From the NCBI GenBank assembly GCA_964577955.1, contig CAZOAZ010000010.1, forward strand, positions 1-64,000: a stretch of DNA of 64,000 bases, written 5' to 3'. Below are positions 16,856-25,952 of the stretch, piece after piece. Every line of letters begins with the position of its first letter. Within the stretch, counting starts at the first letter, position 1. The position numbers and the translations under genes are program-made. A model generated the notes under the pieces. The model saw only the letters and a list, made by a program, of their open reading frames with translations. It did not search any database and was not told the DNA's origin. The stretch is from CADEEX01 sp964577955. Its GTDB lineage: Bacteria > Acidobacteriota > Vicinamibacteria > Vicinamibacterales > CAVVIG01.

Positions 16856-17009
16856 GGAACCTCCTTGCGCAGAAACCGGATCAACGCACGTCGAGCGTCG
16901 CGCACCCCAGCAATCGGTGGAAGCACGGGACGGTTCGGTGCGGTCTGGATCAGCGAGAGATCAGTCCGCAATCCCGCCGATCGGTCCCGTATGATCGGCC
17001 GGTCGCGCC

Positions 17010-19211
17010 ATGACGCCCCCAGCCGCAGACCACGCTGAGATCCGGGCCGAGCTCGAACGGGTGCTCGCCCATCCGTCGTTCCGGCGCGCCGAGCGGTCGA
17101 GCGCACTGCTTCGATTCGTGGTCGAACAAACGCTGGCGGGTCATGCGGATCGACTGAAGGAGTACACGCTGGGTGCCGAGGCGCTCGGACGAGGCGCCGC
17201 TTTCGATCCGCGGGTTGATCCGATCGTGCGTGCGGAGGCCTCGCGGCTTCGCGCACGGCTCGACGAGTACTACGAAGACGAAGGCCAGCAACATACCGTG
17301 CGGCTGGTGCTCGCCAAAGGCAGCTATGTTCCCCAGTTTCGCAGTCAGACGCCGCCTGCAGGGTCACACGCTGCGGGAGCATCGGCGCCACGATGGCCGG
17401 TCTTCCGAGCCCTGGCTCGCGATGCGCGGATCGCGTGGCTCTGTGCCATTGCCGCTCTCGTTGCCGCTGCCACCACCTGGGCACGCGGCGGCGCACCAGA
17501 TCGCCGGCCGCTCGAGCCGATGCAATTCGACGTGCGCCTGACCGACGATGGGACGATCGCAGTCGACGTCGGCACCCAGGCGATTCTCACTCCCGATGGC
17601 ACTCGCGTCGTGTTCGTTTCCCGCGGGACGAATGGCCGCACCAGACTGAACACTCGACGTCTCGACCAGAATTCAGCGGCCGCCCTGCCGGGCACCGACG
17701 GCGCGCGCGCACCGTTCGTGTCTCCGGACGGACGGTGGATCGGCTTTTGGGCCGACGGCGCGCTGAAGAAGACACCGGTCGAGGGCGGTGAGCCGACCGT
17801 CATCTGCGCCGCGGTGGATCTCCTGGGCGCGAGCTGGGGCAAGGACGATTCGATCGTCGCGGCGTTCGGCGATCCCGGTCGGCTGTGGCGCGTGTCTGCG
17901 AATGGCGGCGTTCCGCAGGTCGCTCTCAGCCTCTCCGAACCAGATGTGAAATTTGCCCGCTGGCCGCAGATCCTGCCCGATGGGCGGCATGTCCTTTACA
18001 CGGTCAGCACCGGCGCGAACGCCGATCGTGCCGCAATCGAAGTGCAGTCCACTGACGGAGTCGAGCGCAACGTGCTGGTGGCAGGCGGTACGTTCGGCCG
18101 CTACCTGGCCAGCGGCTACCTCACCTATGTCAATCAAGGCACGCTGTACGCTTTGCCGTTCGATGCGCAGACACTGACAGCGCGCGGCACCGCGGTGCCT
18201 GTGTTGGACGACGTCTCCTATTCACCGCTCTTCGGTTACGCGCAGATTGATGCGTCTGAAACCGGGGCCGTGCTCTACCAGCGCGGCGCGGAGAGCATCC
18301 CGTCCGTCGTGGAGTGGATCGATCGAACCGGTGCCAGAACACCGCTGTTATCAGCGCCGGGGCGTTACGGATGGCTTCGAGTGTCGCCCGATGGCGGCCG
18401 GTTTGCGATGACCGTGACCGCGAGCGGATTGCCGGCCACGATCATCTACGAGATCAAGGACCAGCGCGCCGTCCGACTCTCCAGTCAACCCGGCGACTAC
18501 ACGAGTCCGACGTGGATCCCCGGGCGAGACGTCCTGCTCCAAGGCAGCACGTCCGGCCTCGCCTTGAGCTCAATCGGCAGATCGGCGGACGCGATGGCGC
18601 CGCAGCGGTTGACTCACGCGACCACTGTGCAAGTCCCCTGGTCGGTGTCGCCCGACGGCAAAGTGCTCGCCTACTACGAACGCGATGGCAACACGGCGTT
18701 CGATCTCTGGACCGCGCCGCTGCAGGTTGACGATCGGGGCGTCGCGCTGGGGCCTCCTGCGGCCTTTCTGAAAACCCCGGCCTTCGAGGCCTATCCGGCG
18801 TTCTCACCGGACGGCCGATGGCTGTCGTACACGTCGAACGAATCGGGAGCCTGGGAGGTCTACGTCAAGCGCGTGCCGGACGATGGGACCGCAGTCCGTG
18901 TGTCGGCATCAGGCGGCACGCTCGCCCGCTGGTCACCCAACGGGCGTGAACTGCTTTATCGAACACCAGGTCAGCAGGTCATGAGCGTGACCTACCGGAT
19001 CGACGGCGACCGATTCGTCGCGAGAGCGCCAACTCCTTGGTCTCGGCATGCGCTCGCCAATACCGGGGTCTTGCCGAACTTCGACATCGCCGCGGACGGC
19101 GAGCGGATCGTGGCGCTCATGCCAGCGACGGCCGCGCCACAGGACGGCGAACACGCGACGTTCGTGCTGAATTTTACCGAGAGCCTGCGCCGGAAGACGG
19201 CGAGTCCCTGA
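17010..19211 (+). CDS. Membrane regulator-like protein with TolB/WD40 beta-propeller
   Basis: A 733-residue protein in three parts. The N-terminus (residues about 8-110) has EIRAELERVLAHPSFRRAERSSALLRFVVE and DPIVRAEASRLRARLDEYY, a domain often found at the front of acidobacterial regulator or cyclase-like proteins. One transmembrane helix follows (WLCAIAALVAAATTWA, near 145-160). The rest is a TolB-like propeller with repeated SPDGRWI(G/S)F, ILPDGRHVLY and SVSPDGKVLAYYE blades. It probably senses something outside the membrane and signals inward. A TATGAT box at 16990-16995 lies 14 bp before the ATG. Confidence 0.75.
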   Translation: MTPPAADHAEIRAELERVLAHPSFRRAERSSALLRFVVEQTLAGHADRLKEYTLGAEALGRGAAFDPRVDPIVRAEASRLRARLDEYYEDEGQQHTVRLVLAKGSYVPQFRSQTPPAGSHAAGASAPRWPVFRALARDARIAWLCAIAALVAAATTWARGGAPDRRPLEPMQFDVRLTDDGTIAVDVGTQAILTPDGTRVVFVSRGTNGRTRLNTRRLDQNSAAALPGTDGARAPFVSPDGRWIGFWADGALKKTPVEGGEPTVICAAVDLLGASWGKDDSIVAAFGDPGRLWRVSANGGVPQVALSLSEPDVKFARWPQILPDGRHVLYTVSTGANADRAAIEVQSTDGVERNVLVAGGTFGRYLASGYLTYVNQGTLYALPFDAQTLTARGTAVPVLDDVSYSPLFGYAQIDASETGAVLYQRGAESIPSVVEWIDRTGARTPLLSAPGRYGWLRVSPDGGRFAMTVTASGLPATIIYEIKDQRAVRLSSQPGDYTSPTWIPGRDVLLQGSTSGLALSSIGRSADAMAPQRLTHATTVQVPWSVSPDGKVLAYYERDGNTAFDLWTAPLQVDDRGVALGPPAAFLKTPAFEAYPAFSPDGRWLSYTSNESGAWEVYVKRVPDDGTAVRVSASGGTLARWSPNGRELLYRTPGQQVMSVTYRIDGDRFVARAPTPWSRHALANTGVLPNFDIAADGERIVALMPATAAPQDGEHATFVLNFTESLRRKTASP

Positions 19212-19242
19212 GGCTTGCCGACTCGGGCCTGATTCCGACTGC

Positions 19243-19293
19243 GGTAGGGGACAGGCTTCTGCCTTCGCCAGGGCTACTGCGAACAGTCAGCCT
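19243..19293. repeat. Family A-like repeat, degenerate
   Basis: GGTAGGGGACAGGCTTCTGC followed 30 bp later by CAGTCAGCCTG. It resembles the family A palindrome at 9979 and the interrupted copy at 52885. It lies between the TolB-type gene and the small membrane protein gene. Confidence 0.5.
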
Positions 19294-19336
19294 GGTGGAT
19301 TCCGGGTTCTGTCTGTTGGAGACTGATCAGTCGCCG

Positions 19337-19735
19337 ATGCCGCGGCTTGCTCGGGTGTTGGTCGGGTTCATCGCAGCGCCGTTCGTCGCGGCGGCGACGG
19401 TCACTGCTGTCTTTCCGCTGATCATGAACGAGACCAATCCGATGATTGGTCGGGCCGCCCTGATTACCGGTGCCGTCATCACCGTGTTGGGCGCGATGCC
19501 GGTGCACGTCGGTCTGCGGCGGTCCGGTCGGGGCGGCCTCGCGTACCTGTGTGCCGGCGCAGTCCTGGGCACCACACCATTCCTCCTCTATCTCGCCTTC
19601 CTGCTCCCTGCGCTCCTGGTGGAACACAATCTGGCGTCGTTCCCATTCGGAAATCTCGTGCGGCTTGCGATCATCGGAGCACTCGCTGGTGCGACCGCGG
19701 CGTTCGCGTTCTGGCTCGTCGCCGGTCGTGCGTGA
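19337..19735 (+). CDS. Small four-helix membrane protein
   Basis: A 132-residue protein with four hydrophobic segments: VLVGFIAAPFVAAATVTAVF, ALITGAVITVLGAMPV, LCAGAVLGTTPFLLYLAFLL and LAIIGALAGATAAFAFWLV. I do not recognise a family. ATG 19337 is chosen because the upstream extension of this frame runs through the 3' end of the TolB-type gene and a palindromic repeat. No clear ribosome-binding site is seen. Confidence 0.55.
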   Translation: MPRLARVLVGFIAAPFVAAATVTAVFPLIMNETNPMIGRAALITGAVITVLGAMPVHVGLRRSGRGGLAYLCAGAVLGTTPFLLYLAFLLPALLVEHNLASFPFGNLVRLAIIGALAGATAAFAFWLVAGRA

Positions 19736-19773
19736 CCATGGGCGGCGTCGCGGATTCGTTCAGACGTCTCCGG

Positions 19774-20061
19774 TCAGGCTTCCTCGATCGGGCGCGGCCG
19801 CCACAGCACAAGCACCTTGCCCACGCTCTGCACGGGACTGGCGTCGGTACGCGCGCAGACGGTCTCGAAGAGCTCGGCGCGCGCGTGACGGTCATCGCCG
19901 AGCACCCGAACCTTGATCAATTCATGCGCCGTGAGCGCGCGGTCGATCTGGCTGACGACCGCGTCGGTGAGGCCGGCCTGTCCGATCTGGACGACGGGTT
20001 CGAGCGAGTGGGCCCGCCCCTTCAGGTGAGCGCGTTCGCGGGCGGTCAGGCTGACGGGCAT
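19774..20061 (-). CDS. yhbY: YhbY-family ribosome assembly RNA-binding protein
   Basis: A 95-residue protein of the CRS1/YhbY fold, about the family's usual length. Visible are LTARERAHLKGRAHSLEPVVQIGQAGLTDAVV, IDRALTAHELIKVRVLGD and the end VGKVLVLWRP. YhbY binds pre-50S ribosomal particles. The G-x-x-G-like element here is IGQAGL. ATG 20059-20061 gives a protein aligned with known family starts. The stretch 20062-20295 upstream holds no gene. Confidence 0.9.
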   Translation of the reverse strand: MPVSLTARERAHLKGRAHSLEPVVQIGQAGLTDAVVSQIDRALTAHELIKVRVLGDDRHARAELFETVCARTDASPVQSVGKVLVLWRPRPIEEA

Positions 20062-20295
20062 CGATCGCGATTCTACCAGGCTGGTTCGCAACGCGACTCC
20101 CGTCGGCACTGCGTCCGATCTGGGAAATTTCGCCCATCGACGCGGGACTTTTTTGGCAGGTTGTTCGCCTCTCCGTCGCCCTGTCGTTACAACCGCTTTG
20201 TTTTAGGCCGAAGCTGAGGCACCGTGCGCGTGCCCGCCTGGCATCGGGTGTGCCTCGGAAGATGACGCGGTTGGTCGTGCTCGCTGGAGGTCGCG

Positions 20296-20934
20296 TTGGT
20301 TCCGACCGTTCTCGTGATCCTTGCGTTGGTCGTGCTCTATGGCGTGTCGATTCGACGGTGGATGCGAAATTGGGGCGCCACTCAGTCAGACCTCACGCGC
20401 CACATGGCGGGTGACAGCCTGCTCATCGATCCGCCGTTTTCGTACACGATGGCCATCGCCATCAACGCGCCACCGGAACACATCTGGCCGTGGCTGATGC
20501 AAATGGGCTATCAGCGCGGCGGGCTGTACAGCTACGACGGGCTCGATCGCCTGTTCGGATTTCTGGACCGCCCGAGCGCCACACGCATCCTCCCGGAGTT
20601 CCAGCGCCTCGCCGTGGGTGATCAGATCCCTCTTCCGCGAGGCCGGGGATATCCAGTCGCCGTGATTGAGCCGTATCGCGCGCTCGTCCTGAATATGAAG
20701 AACATGGACGGCTTCGATTGGGTCTGGCAGTTTGGCCTCTATCCGATCGATCGCGGGCGAACACAATTCGTGTCGCGAAGCCACGTGCGGCCACTGACGG
20801 CGTTGGGTTGGTTGTTCACGGTCCTGGTGCTCGAACCTGCGGCCTTCCTGATGACTCGGCGCATGTTGCTCGGGGTCAGGCAGCGCGCCGAGGCGTTGAC
20901 GATCGAGGAATCCGCGGCGCGGGCACCTCAATGA
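20296..20934 (+). CDS. Membrane-anchored SRPBCC-like protein
   Basis: A 212-residue protein. An N-terminal helix (TVLVILALVVLYGVSI) is followed by a polyketide-cyclase/SRPBCC-like region: MAIAINAPPEHIWPWLMQMGYQRGGLYSYDGLDRLFG, then VGDQIPLP and a run of strands to GRTQFVSRSHVRP. A second hydrophobic stretch (LGWLFTVLVLEPAAFLM) lies near the C-terminus. Such proteins bind hydrophobic ligands; none can be named. The TTG start at 20296 is supported by GGAGG five bases upstream. Confidence 0.65.
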   Translation: MVPTVLVILALVVLYGVSIRRWMRNWGATQSDLTRHMAGDSLLIDPPFSYTMAIAINAPPEHIWPWLMQMGYQRGGLYSYDGLDRLFGFLDRPSATRILPEFQRLAVGDQIPLPRGRGYPVAVIEPYRALVLNMKNMDGFDWVWQFGLYPIDRGRTQFVSRSHVRPLTALGWLFTVLVLEPAAFLMTRRMLLGVRQRAEALTIEESAARAPQ

Positions 20935-20952
20935 CGTCGACGTCGCTCTCTT

Positions 20953-21936
20953 CTACCCGCCTTCGAGAGAAGAGACGTTTCGACGATCGCTGCGATAGCG
21001 GCCCGGCGGCCGGCCAAATTCCCGCTTGAAGGCGCGGCTGAACGCGGCTTCCGACTCGTACCCGACCTCAGCGGCGATGTCGGCGACGCCGCGTGATGTC
21101 TTCTGAAGCGACCGCGCCGCCAGCTGCAACCGCCAGCGAGTCAGATACGTCATCGGCGGCTCGCCGAGAAATCTCGAAAACCGTTCCACCAGTGCCGAGC
21201 GCGAGAGGCCGACTTCGTCCGCGAGCGTCGCGATCGTCCAGGGATCGGCGACGCGGCCATGGAGCAGACCGAGACTCTTGCCGACGATCGGATCGCGCGC
21301 ACCGGCGAGCCACCCGCGCTGCTGTTCGGGCAGACCGCCAACGTAGCGGCGCAACGTGTCGACGAACAGAGCCTCGGACAGCTTGGCCAGCATCGCATCG
21401 CTGCCAACGCGCCCCGACACGGATTCCTCGACGAGATGCAGGATGGAACTTTCGAGCCAGTGTCCGGAGCGGTCCGCTCGGATGTTGACGCTGAAGGCTG
21501 CGGGCAGCCCCTCGAGAATCGGGCGACTGAGATGCGGGTCGCACGTCATGTAGCCACACACGAACCGCGTGATCTCGCCGCCGCCGCCGGCACGAAGCGG
21601 ACTCAAATCCCGCGTCGAAATCTTGGCCGTGATGCCGTAGTTCGGATACGGCCGTCTCGCCGACGCGCCGCTGCTCAAGTGGTGCGGATCGCCGTGCGGA
21701 AAGATGACGATGTCTCCTGGCGCGAGAGCGATCGACAACCCGTCTTCCATCTCGACGGCAGCGCCGCCTTCGACGAGCAGGTGATAGACGATCAGGTGTT
21801 CGGAACGCGAGCCGATCTTCGCCGCCAGCAACGTTGACGCGCCGGTCGTTACTCCCCAGGGCGCTGAGAATTCGGCGGTGAAGAACACCGCACCGTTCAG
21901 CTTCACTCCGGTCAGGATTTCCGAGAACGCATCCAT
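20953..21936 (-). CDS. AraC-family transcriptional regulator with cupin-like sensor
   Basis: A 327-residue protein. The N-terminal half is an AraC-type cupin: TLLAAKIGSRSEHLIVYHLLVEGGAAVEMEDG and LAPGDIVIFPHGDPHHLSSG. The C-terminal 100 residues hold two helix-turn-helix units: PWTIATLADEVGLSRSALVERFSRFLGEPPM and GVADIAAEVGYESEAAFSRAFKREFGRPPGRYR. It is divergent from the methyltransferase at 22123, with a 186-bp shared upstream region, so that gene is its most likely target. Confidence 0.9.
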   Translation of the reverse strand: MDAFSEILTGVKLNGAVFFTAEFSAPWGVTTGASTLLAAKIGSRSEHLIVYHLLVEGGAAVEMEDGLSIALAPGDIVIFPHGDPHHLSSGASARRPYPNYGITAKISTRDLSPLRAGGGGEITRFVCGYMTCDPHLSRPILEGLPAAFSVNIRADRSGHWLESSILHLVEESVSGRVGSDAMLAKLSEALFVDTLRRYVGGLPEQQRGWLAGARDPIVGKSLGLLHGRVADPWTIATLADEVGLSRSALVERFSRFLGEPPMTYLTRWRLQLAARSLQKTSRGVADIAAEVGYESEAAFSRAFKREFGRPPGRYRSDRRNVSSLEGG

Positions 21937-22122
21937 TCAGTCCTCTGGACTTCCAGCAAAGCTCGCCGGGCTCCCGGCAATGCCATCCGCGCTCGTCGGC
22001 CGTTCGGGCAAGTCATGGAGACGCTCGGACATGGTTGCTGCGACATCGACATTGTACTTTCGAGACCTCAAACGGAACGCCCGGCACGGTTGATGGCCGG
22101 ACGGCAGAAGAGGAGCAAGACA

Positions 22123-22950
22123 ATGACTGTAGCGACACTGAACCCGAACCAGGCGCTCTGGGAAAAGGGCGACTTCACGCGCATTGCAGCGACGATGCGC
22201 GAAAGCGGAGAGACACTCGTCGCAGCACTTGGCATCACTCGCGGAATGAAGGTGCTCGATCTGGGAAGCGGCGATGGGACGACGGCGCTGCCGGAGGCCA
22301 GGCTCGGCGCCGATGTCCTTGGCGTCGACATTGCGGGCAATCTCGTCGAGGCGGGAAACCGGCGCGCGCGCGCCGAGGGTTTGACGAACGTCCGCTTTCA
22401 GCAGGGGGACGCCACGCACCTGCGCGAGCTCGCCAACTACCGCTTCGACCTCGTGGTCAGCATTTTCGGCGCGATGTTCGCGCCCAAGCCGTTCGACGTC
22501 GCCCGGGAAATGGCCCGCGTCACCCGCCCGGGCGGCCGCATCGTCATGGGCAACTGGATTCCGGACGATCCGACGCTCGTCGCGCAGATCCTGAAGATCA
22601 GCTCCGCCTATTCGCCGCCGCCGCCCGAGGGGTTCATCAGCCCGATGACCTGGGGCGTTGAACATCATGTGATTGAACGCTTCGGCGCGGCAGGAATTCC
22701 AAAGGAGAAGATCTCGTGCGTCCGCGATACGTACACGTTCGCGTCACCGAAATCGCCGGCCGCGCTGGTGGCTGACTTCAAGGCGTACTACGGACCGACG
22801 ATGAACGCGTTCGCGGCGGCGGCGCAGGACGGCCGGGCCGCTGATCTTCAGCGGGACATCGAGGCGCTCTTCGAGCGGGAGAACCGGAGCGCGATCAAGG
22901 GCGCGACCTTGATTCCGGCAACGTTCCTGCGGGTCACCGTCAACGTCTAG
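22123..22950 (+). CDS. Class I SAM-dependent methyltransferase
   Basis: A 275-residue cytoplasmic enzyme. Motif I is VLDLGSGDGTTALPEARLG, motif II VLGVDIAGNLVE, then GDATHL, FDLVVSIFGAMFA and RVTRPGGRIVMGNW. The arrangement is that of UbiE/COQ5-like or Methyltransf_11/25 enzymes acting on small molecules. The C-terminal half (SPMTWGVEHHVIERFG) probably binds substrate. ATG 22123 has AGAGGAG a good distance upstream. It is likely controlled by the divergent AraC-type regulator. Confidence 0.88.
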   Translation: MTVATLNPNQALWEKGDFTRIAATMRESGETLVAALGITRGMKVLDLGSGDGTTALPEARLGADVLGVDIAGNLVEAGNRRARAEGLTNVRFQQGDATHLRELANYRFDLVVSIFGAMFAPKPFDVAREMARVTRPGGRIVMGNWIPDDPTLVAQILKISSAYSPPPPEGFISPMTWGVEHHVIERFGAAGIPKEKISCVRDTYTFASPKSPAALVADFKAYYGPTMNAFAAAAQDGRAADLQRDIEALFERENRSAIKGATLIPATFLRVTVNV

Positions 22951-23006
22951 CGGGCTGGAACGCCGTGGGCGCTGGGGTCAACGCCCACGGCATGACGGTG
23001 TGGTCG

Positions 23007-23627
23007 CTACGCCCGGCGTCGGTGCCGCGCGCCGGCGATGACGCTGCCCAAACCGACCAGGACCAGCGTCGCAGGTTCCGGAACCGCCGACGGATCGAGG
23101 CCATCGACGACGTTGAAGGTGCCCAGGTTCGCCGGATCAAAATCCTGTAGCGCGTTCGAGCCGGCGCCGTTCAAATCGGCGGCGGTGTAGTTCAAGCCGC
23201 TGTCGATGCTGAATCGGAACGTGTAGGCGTAGTTGCCGTTGAAACTGGGAATCAGGAACTGCTGGCGGTAACGGTCGTCGTTGCCGACCTGGCTGTCGAA
23301 GATTGCGCTGAACCAGACCCAGGACGCGTCGGTGCGAGGATCAGTGCCAGCGAGTCCATAGCCGACATCGGCGAAGACCGCCGCGTTCGCGCCAGCGCCA
23401 GGGGTAATTCCGGTTTCGAAGACTTCGCCGAAGATCGTCGCAGACGTGGTGCCCGCACCAACCGTCCCGAGCGTTGACGGCGACACCAGGAGGGCGAAGT
23501 CCGCTTCGACCGCCAACCCCGTTTCATTGACCCAACTCACAGGGGCCGCAGCGGCGTCGCTCCCGAAGAGCACGACGACGGCGGACACTAAAGAAATAGA
23601 CAGAAAAGCGTTTCTGAATCGCACCAT
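23007..23627 (-). CDS. PEP-CTERM sorting domain protein
   Basis: A 206-residue exported protein. A signal peptide (LSISLVSAVVVLFGSDAAAA) is followed by a beta-rich domain of unknown function with SWVWFSAIFDSQVGNDDRYRQQF and NYAYTFRFSIDSG. The C-terminus is a standard PEP-CTERM tag: AVPEPATLVLVGLGSVIAGARHRRRA. Such proteins are processed by an exosortase and placed in the envelope or matrix. A second PEP-CTERM protein lies at 58317. ATG 23625-23627 is chosen because it opens the signal peptide. Confidence 0.85.
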   Translation of the reverse strand: MVRFRNAFLSISLVSAVVVLFGSDAAAAPVSWVNETGLAVEADFALLVSPSTLGTVGAGTTSATIFGEVFETGITPGAGANAAVFADVGYGLAGTDPRTDASWVWFSAIFDSQVGNDDRYRQQFLIPSFNGNYAYTFRFSIDSGLNYTAADLNGAGSNALQDFDPANLGTFNVVDGLDPSAVPEPATLVLVGLGSVIAGARHRRRA

Positions 23628-23845
23628 CAACAGCCGTCCCTGGATGGAAGCACAGCGAAGAACTGTGCACTTCCAGCTCGGCTGGCAATTTGTATACCGT
23701 TTGTTCTGCGTTGAGTTTCGGCCACGAATTTGCGCCAGGCCATCAGCGAGTCTGCTCGGAACAAGCCGAAAGTCTCCTTCGCGCGCGAATTCAGCTCGAG
23801 AGCAACCAGCTTCTGAACGCGAAGCAGGCGGCAGGTTGTGTGCGT

Positions 23846-23904
23846 GAAGCCGAGCGAAGCGAGGCTGCGAAAGAGGGATGCACGAAGCCGAGCGAGGCGA
23901 GGCT
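23846..23904. repeat. 21-bp direct repeat in the tRNA-downstream region
   Basis: GAAGCCGAGCGAAGCGAGGC at 23846 recurs with one change (GAAGCCGAGCGAGGCGAGGC) at 23884. The whole stretch 23628-24008 has no supportable gene; besides this repeat it holds the partial tRNA copy at 23913. Confidence 0.6.
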
Positions 23905-23912
23905 ACATGGTG

Positions 23913-23930
23913 AGGCAGGGATTCGAGCCG
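23913..23930 (-). repeat. Partial copy of the tRNA-Ser 3' end
   Basis: GGTGAGGCAGGGATTCGA is identical to the start of the tRNA on the plus strand at 24013-24030, that is, to the tRNA 3' acceptor and T arm. The two copies are about 100 bp apart in direct orientation. This is what integration at a tRNA 3' end can leave behind, although the enclosed segment is too short to hold an element. Confidence 0.55.
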
Positions 23931-24008
23931 AGTCGCGACGAGCGCCGAAGGCGCAAGTCGCGCGGTGGCCTGAAGACCTGCCAAACCGCCAGAGGAGCGG
24001 AGCGAATC

Positions 24009-24102
24009 TGGCGGTGAGGCAGGGATTCGAACCCTGGGTACAGCTTTAAGGCCGTACAACGGTTTAGCAAACCGCCGCCTTCAGCCACTCGGCCACCTCA
24101 CC
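24009..24102 (-). tRNA. tRNA-Ser (anticodon GCU), CCA encoded
   Basis: On the minus strand the acceptor arm GGTGAGG pairs with CCTCACC. The D arm contains GGCCGAGTGGCTGAAGGC, the anticodon stem-loop is CGGTTTGCTAAACCG with anticodon GCT, and a long variable arm follows, as in class II serine tRNAs. The T arm is CAGGGTTCGAATCCCTG. The discriminator is G and CCA is encoded at 24009-24011. The length of 94 bases including CCA suits tRNA-Ser. Confidence 0.96.
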
Positions 24103-24237
24103 GCACATCCGCAGCGGGCGGCCGCTGGCGGACCCTCAAGTATACGGCCGAATCCAGGACCTTCGGCAACGGACGGCTGGCCGCCGACTTTGGAGCTTTT
24201 CACCGGCAGCGGTGTCGAAACTCGGGGGAGGGCCGCC

Positions 24238-24654
24238 ATGTCGCTCCGCTCACCGGGTCCGCGGCTGGATCTGAACGTCACGCCACTCATCGACGTGTTG
24301 CTGGTCCTGCTCATCATCTTCATGGCGACAGTCCCGCTCGCTCAGCAGAGCCTCGACACGACCGTGCCCCAGGAAGTCCGGCACGGTGCTCTTCCCGAGG
24401 GCTATGTCGATTCGCAGATCGTCATCAGCGTGGACGCACACGGTCAGCTGACGATCAATCAAGAGCCGGTCGCGCTCGACGGCCTCGCGGAACGCCTGCG
24501 CGAGATCTACAGCAGCCGACAGGACAAGACGGCCTACATCCTCGGCGATCCGACGCTGCGCTATCGATCGATTGTTGCGGTCATCGATGCCGCCAAAGGC
24601 GCGGGAGTGGCGCGAGTCGGCGTGATTACAGAAGGAATGCGCACGAGGTCCTGA
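24238..24654 (+). CDS. ExbD/TolR-family biopolymer transport protein
   Basis: A 138-residue protein with the family N-terminus: LDLNVTPLIDVLLVLLIIFMA, a single transmembrane helix with the key Asp of the proton channel, then a periplasmic domain with QIVISVDAHGQLTINQEPV and the end VIDAAKGAGVARVGVIT. ExbD works with ExbB to power TonB- or Tol-type transport. No exbB or tonB is adjacent. ATG 24238 is preceded by GGGGGAGGG; a TTG-started extension upstream has no support. Confidence 0.9.
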   Translation: MSLRSPGPRLDLNVTPLIDVLLVLLIIFMATVPLAQQSLDTTVPQEVRHGALPEGYVDSQIVISVDAHGQLTINQEPVALDGLAERLREIYSSRQDKTAYILGDPTLRYRSIVAVIDAAKGAGVARVGVITEGMRTRS

Positions 24655-24689
24655 CCGTGGTCCCCGCCGCAGACGCCTTGGAAAGGTGT

Positions 24690-24695
24690 AACCTG
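24690..24695 (+). promoter_or_regulatory. Candidate -10 box, leaderless type
   Basis: TAACCT ends 7 bases before ATG 24703, and no ribosome-binding site is seen. The hexamer is a weaker match than those at 15080 and 9030. Confidence 0.3.
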
Positions 24696-24702
24696 CGGAT
24701 TG

Positions 24703-25839
24703 ATGTCCGCGCCGCGACGAGTGTTGGTGTTTGGGTTGACGGCCGCCCTCGTTCTTGCAGTCACGCTTTCGTGCAGCAGCCCGACCGGGCCGAGCGGCGC
24801 GAGCTGCGATGGGGCCTTTACGTACCTGCCGGTGCCAGCGAGTGCGATCGCCGCAGCGACGCCGATCGGCAGTATGGGGCCGCCGACGCACACGATTCCC
24901 ACCGATCATGTCGGTATCTATCTCAACGGAACCGGCATCACGTTGGTCGCACCGTCGGCCTTTCACGTCACTGAAGTTCGCACGACGCGCTACCTCACAT
25001 CGACGTTCCGGGCTGGACAGTCCGACTTCTCGCTGGTCGGCACCGTCTGCAGGGACACGCAGATGATCCTCGGGCACATTCAGACGGTTGTGGGCAGTGT
25101 TCAGAGCCAGACCGGCGACGACTGCGAGATGTATTCAACCGCCACCGAAACCGTACGGTCCTGCGTGAACGACGACGTCGATCTGACCTTCGCCGCCGGT
25201 GAGACGATCGGCACCGTAGGCGGTGTATCGGCTGGGGCGTTCGATCTCGGGCTCTATCGCGACGGGCATCAGAACGTGTTCGTCAATCCGAGCCGCTACA
25301 GCGGATTGACGTTGAGCGCCATCTGTCCCTATGACCCCTTCACCTCTGATCTGCGCCGGGTGATCGATGACCGAATCGGCTTTCCCGGTAGACGCGCAAG
25401 CGGCGAAGCCCCTTTGTGCGGAACGATGAACGTCGATGTCGCTGGGACGGCGCAGGGCGTGTGGGTCATGCAAAGCGATCCGGTGAATCAACAGGGCGAT
25501 GAGTCGCCTTTTCTGGCCTTGGCTCCACATCCGTTCTATCCGCAGAGCGGTCTGACGTTCTCAGCCGGGCCACCCGCATTGGCCAGCAGCGAAAACACCT
25601 TGCCCCGCTTCCCGCTCGCGACGACGGGCCGGGTGAATCGATCGTTTCGAGATGTGACCGGTGACGGGCTGATCTACTGCTACACGTCGGAAGAGACGCC
25701 CTCCTCCAGCTACTTCGTGCGCCTGACCAGCAGCACCCTCACGGTTCAGGCACTCGCGCACGCGCGCGGCGCCTCAGTGTGTGCGACGGATCCGTCGACC
25801 TGGGCGATGGACGGCCGCGCGATTGCCTTCATTCGGTGA
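24703..25839 (+). CDS. Lipoprotein of unknown function
   Basis: A 378-residue protein with a lipoprotein signal (LVLAVTLSCSSPTGPSG). The mature chain is beta-rich, with several cysteines (ASCDGAF, VCRDTQ, DDCEMY, SCVNDD, ICPYDPF, LCGTMNV) that may form disulfides. A recurrent phrase is GVSAGAFDLGLYRDGHQNVFVNPSRY. I do not recognise a domain. It begins shortly after the exbD-like gene but appears to have its own promoter. Confidence 0.65.
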   Translation: MSAPRRVLVFGLTAALVLAVTLSCSSPTGPSGASCDGAFTYLPVPASAIAAATPIGSMGPPTHTIPTDHVGIYLNGTGITLVAPSAFHVTEVRTTRYLTSTFRAGQSDFSLVGTVCRDTQMILGHIQTVVGSVQSQTGDDCEMYSTATETVRSCVNDDVDLTFAAGETIGTVGGVSAGAFDLGLYRDGHQNVFVNPSRYSGLTLSAICPYDPFTSDLRRVIDDRIGFPGRRASGEAPLCGTMNVDVAGTAQGVWVMQSDPVNQQGDESPFLALAPHPFYPQSGLTFSAGPPALASSENTLPRFPLATTGRVNRSFRDVTGDGLIYCYTSEETPSSSYFVRLTSSTLTVQALAHARGASVCATDPSTWAMDGRAIAFIR

Positions 25840-25952
25840 ACCGGACGGGAGGCGGCTCGACGTGTTGCGTTTCGAGAGCTACCGGTACGTGGTCGACTTC
25901 TGGGCCGTGACCTGCTTCTCGAACGTCGCGCGGCCGAGTGTCGCCGCGGGAT

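Noticed and set aside
20110..20295. Possible small gene or RNA between the yhbY and SRPBCC-like genes
   Set aside because: No frame with a plausible start and no stable symmetric structure was seen; T-rich GGGACTTTTTTGG alone is not enough for a terminator call.
23913..24030. The 18-bp duplication of the tRNA-Ser end considered as attL/attR of an integrated element
   Set aside because: Only about 85 bp lie between the copies and no integrase is present, so it is kept as a possible scar and not called an element.
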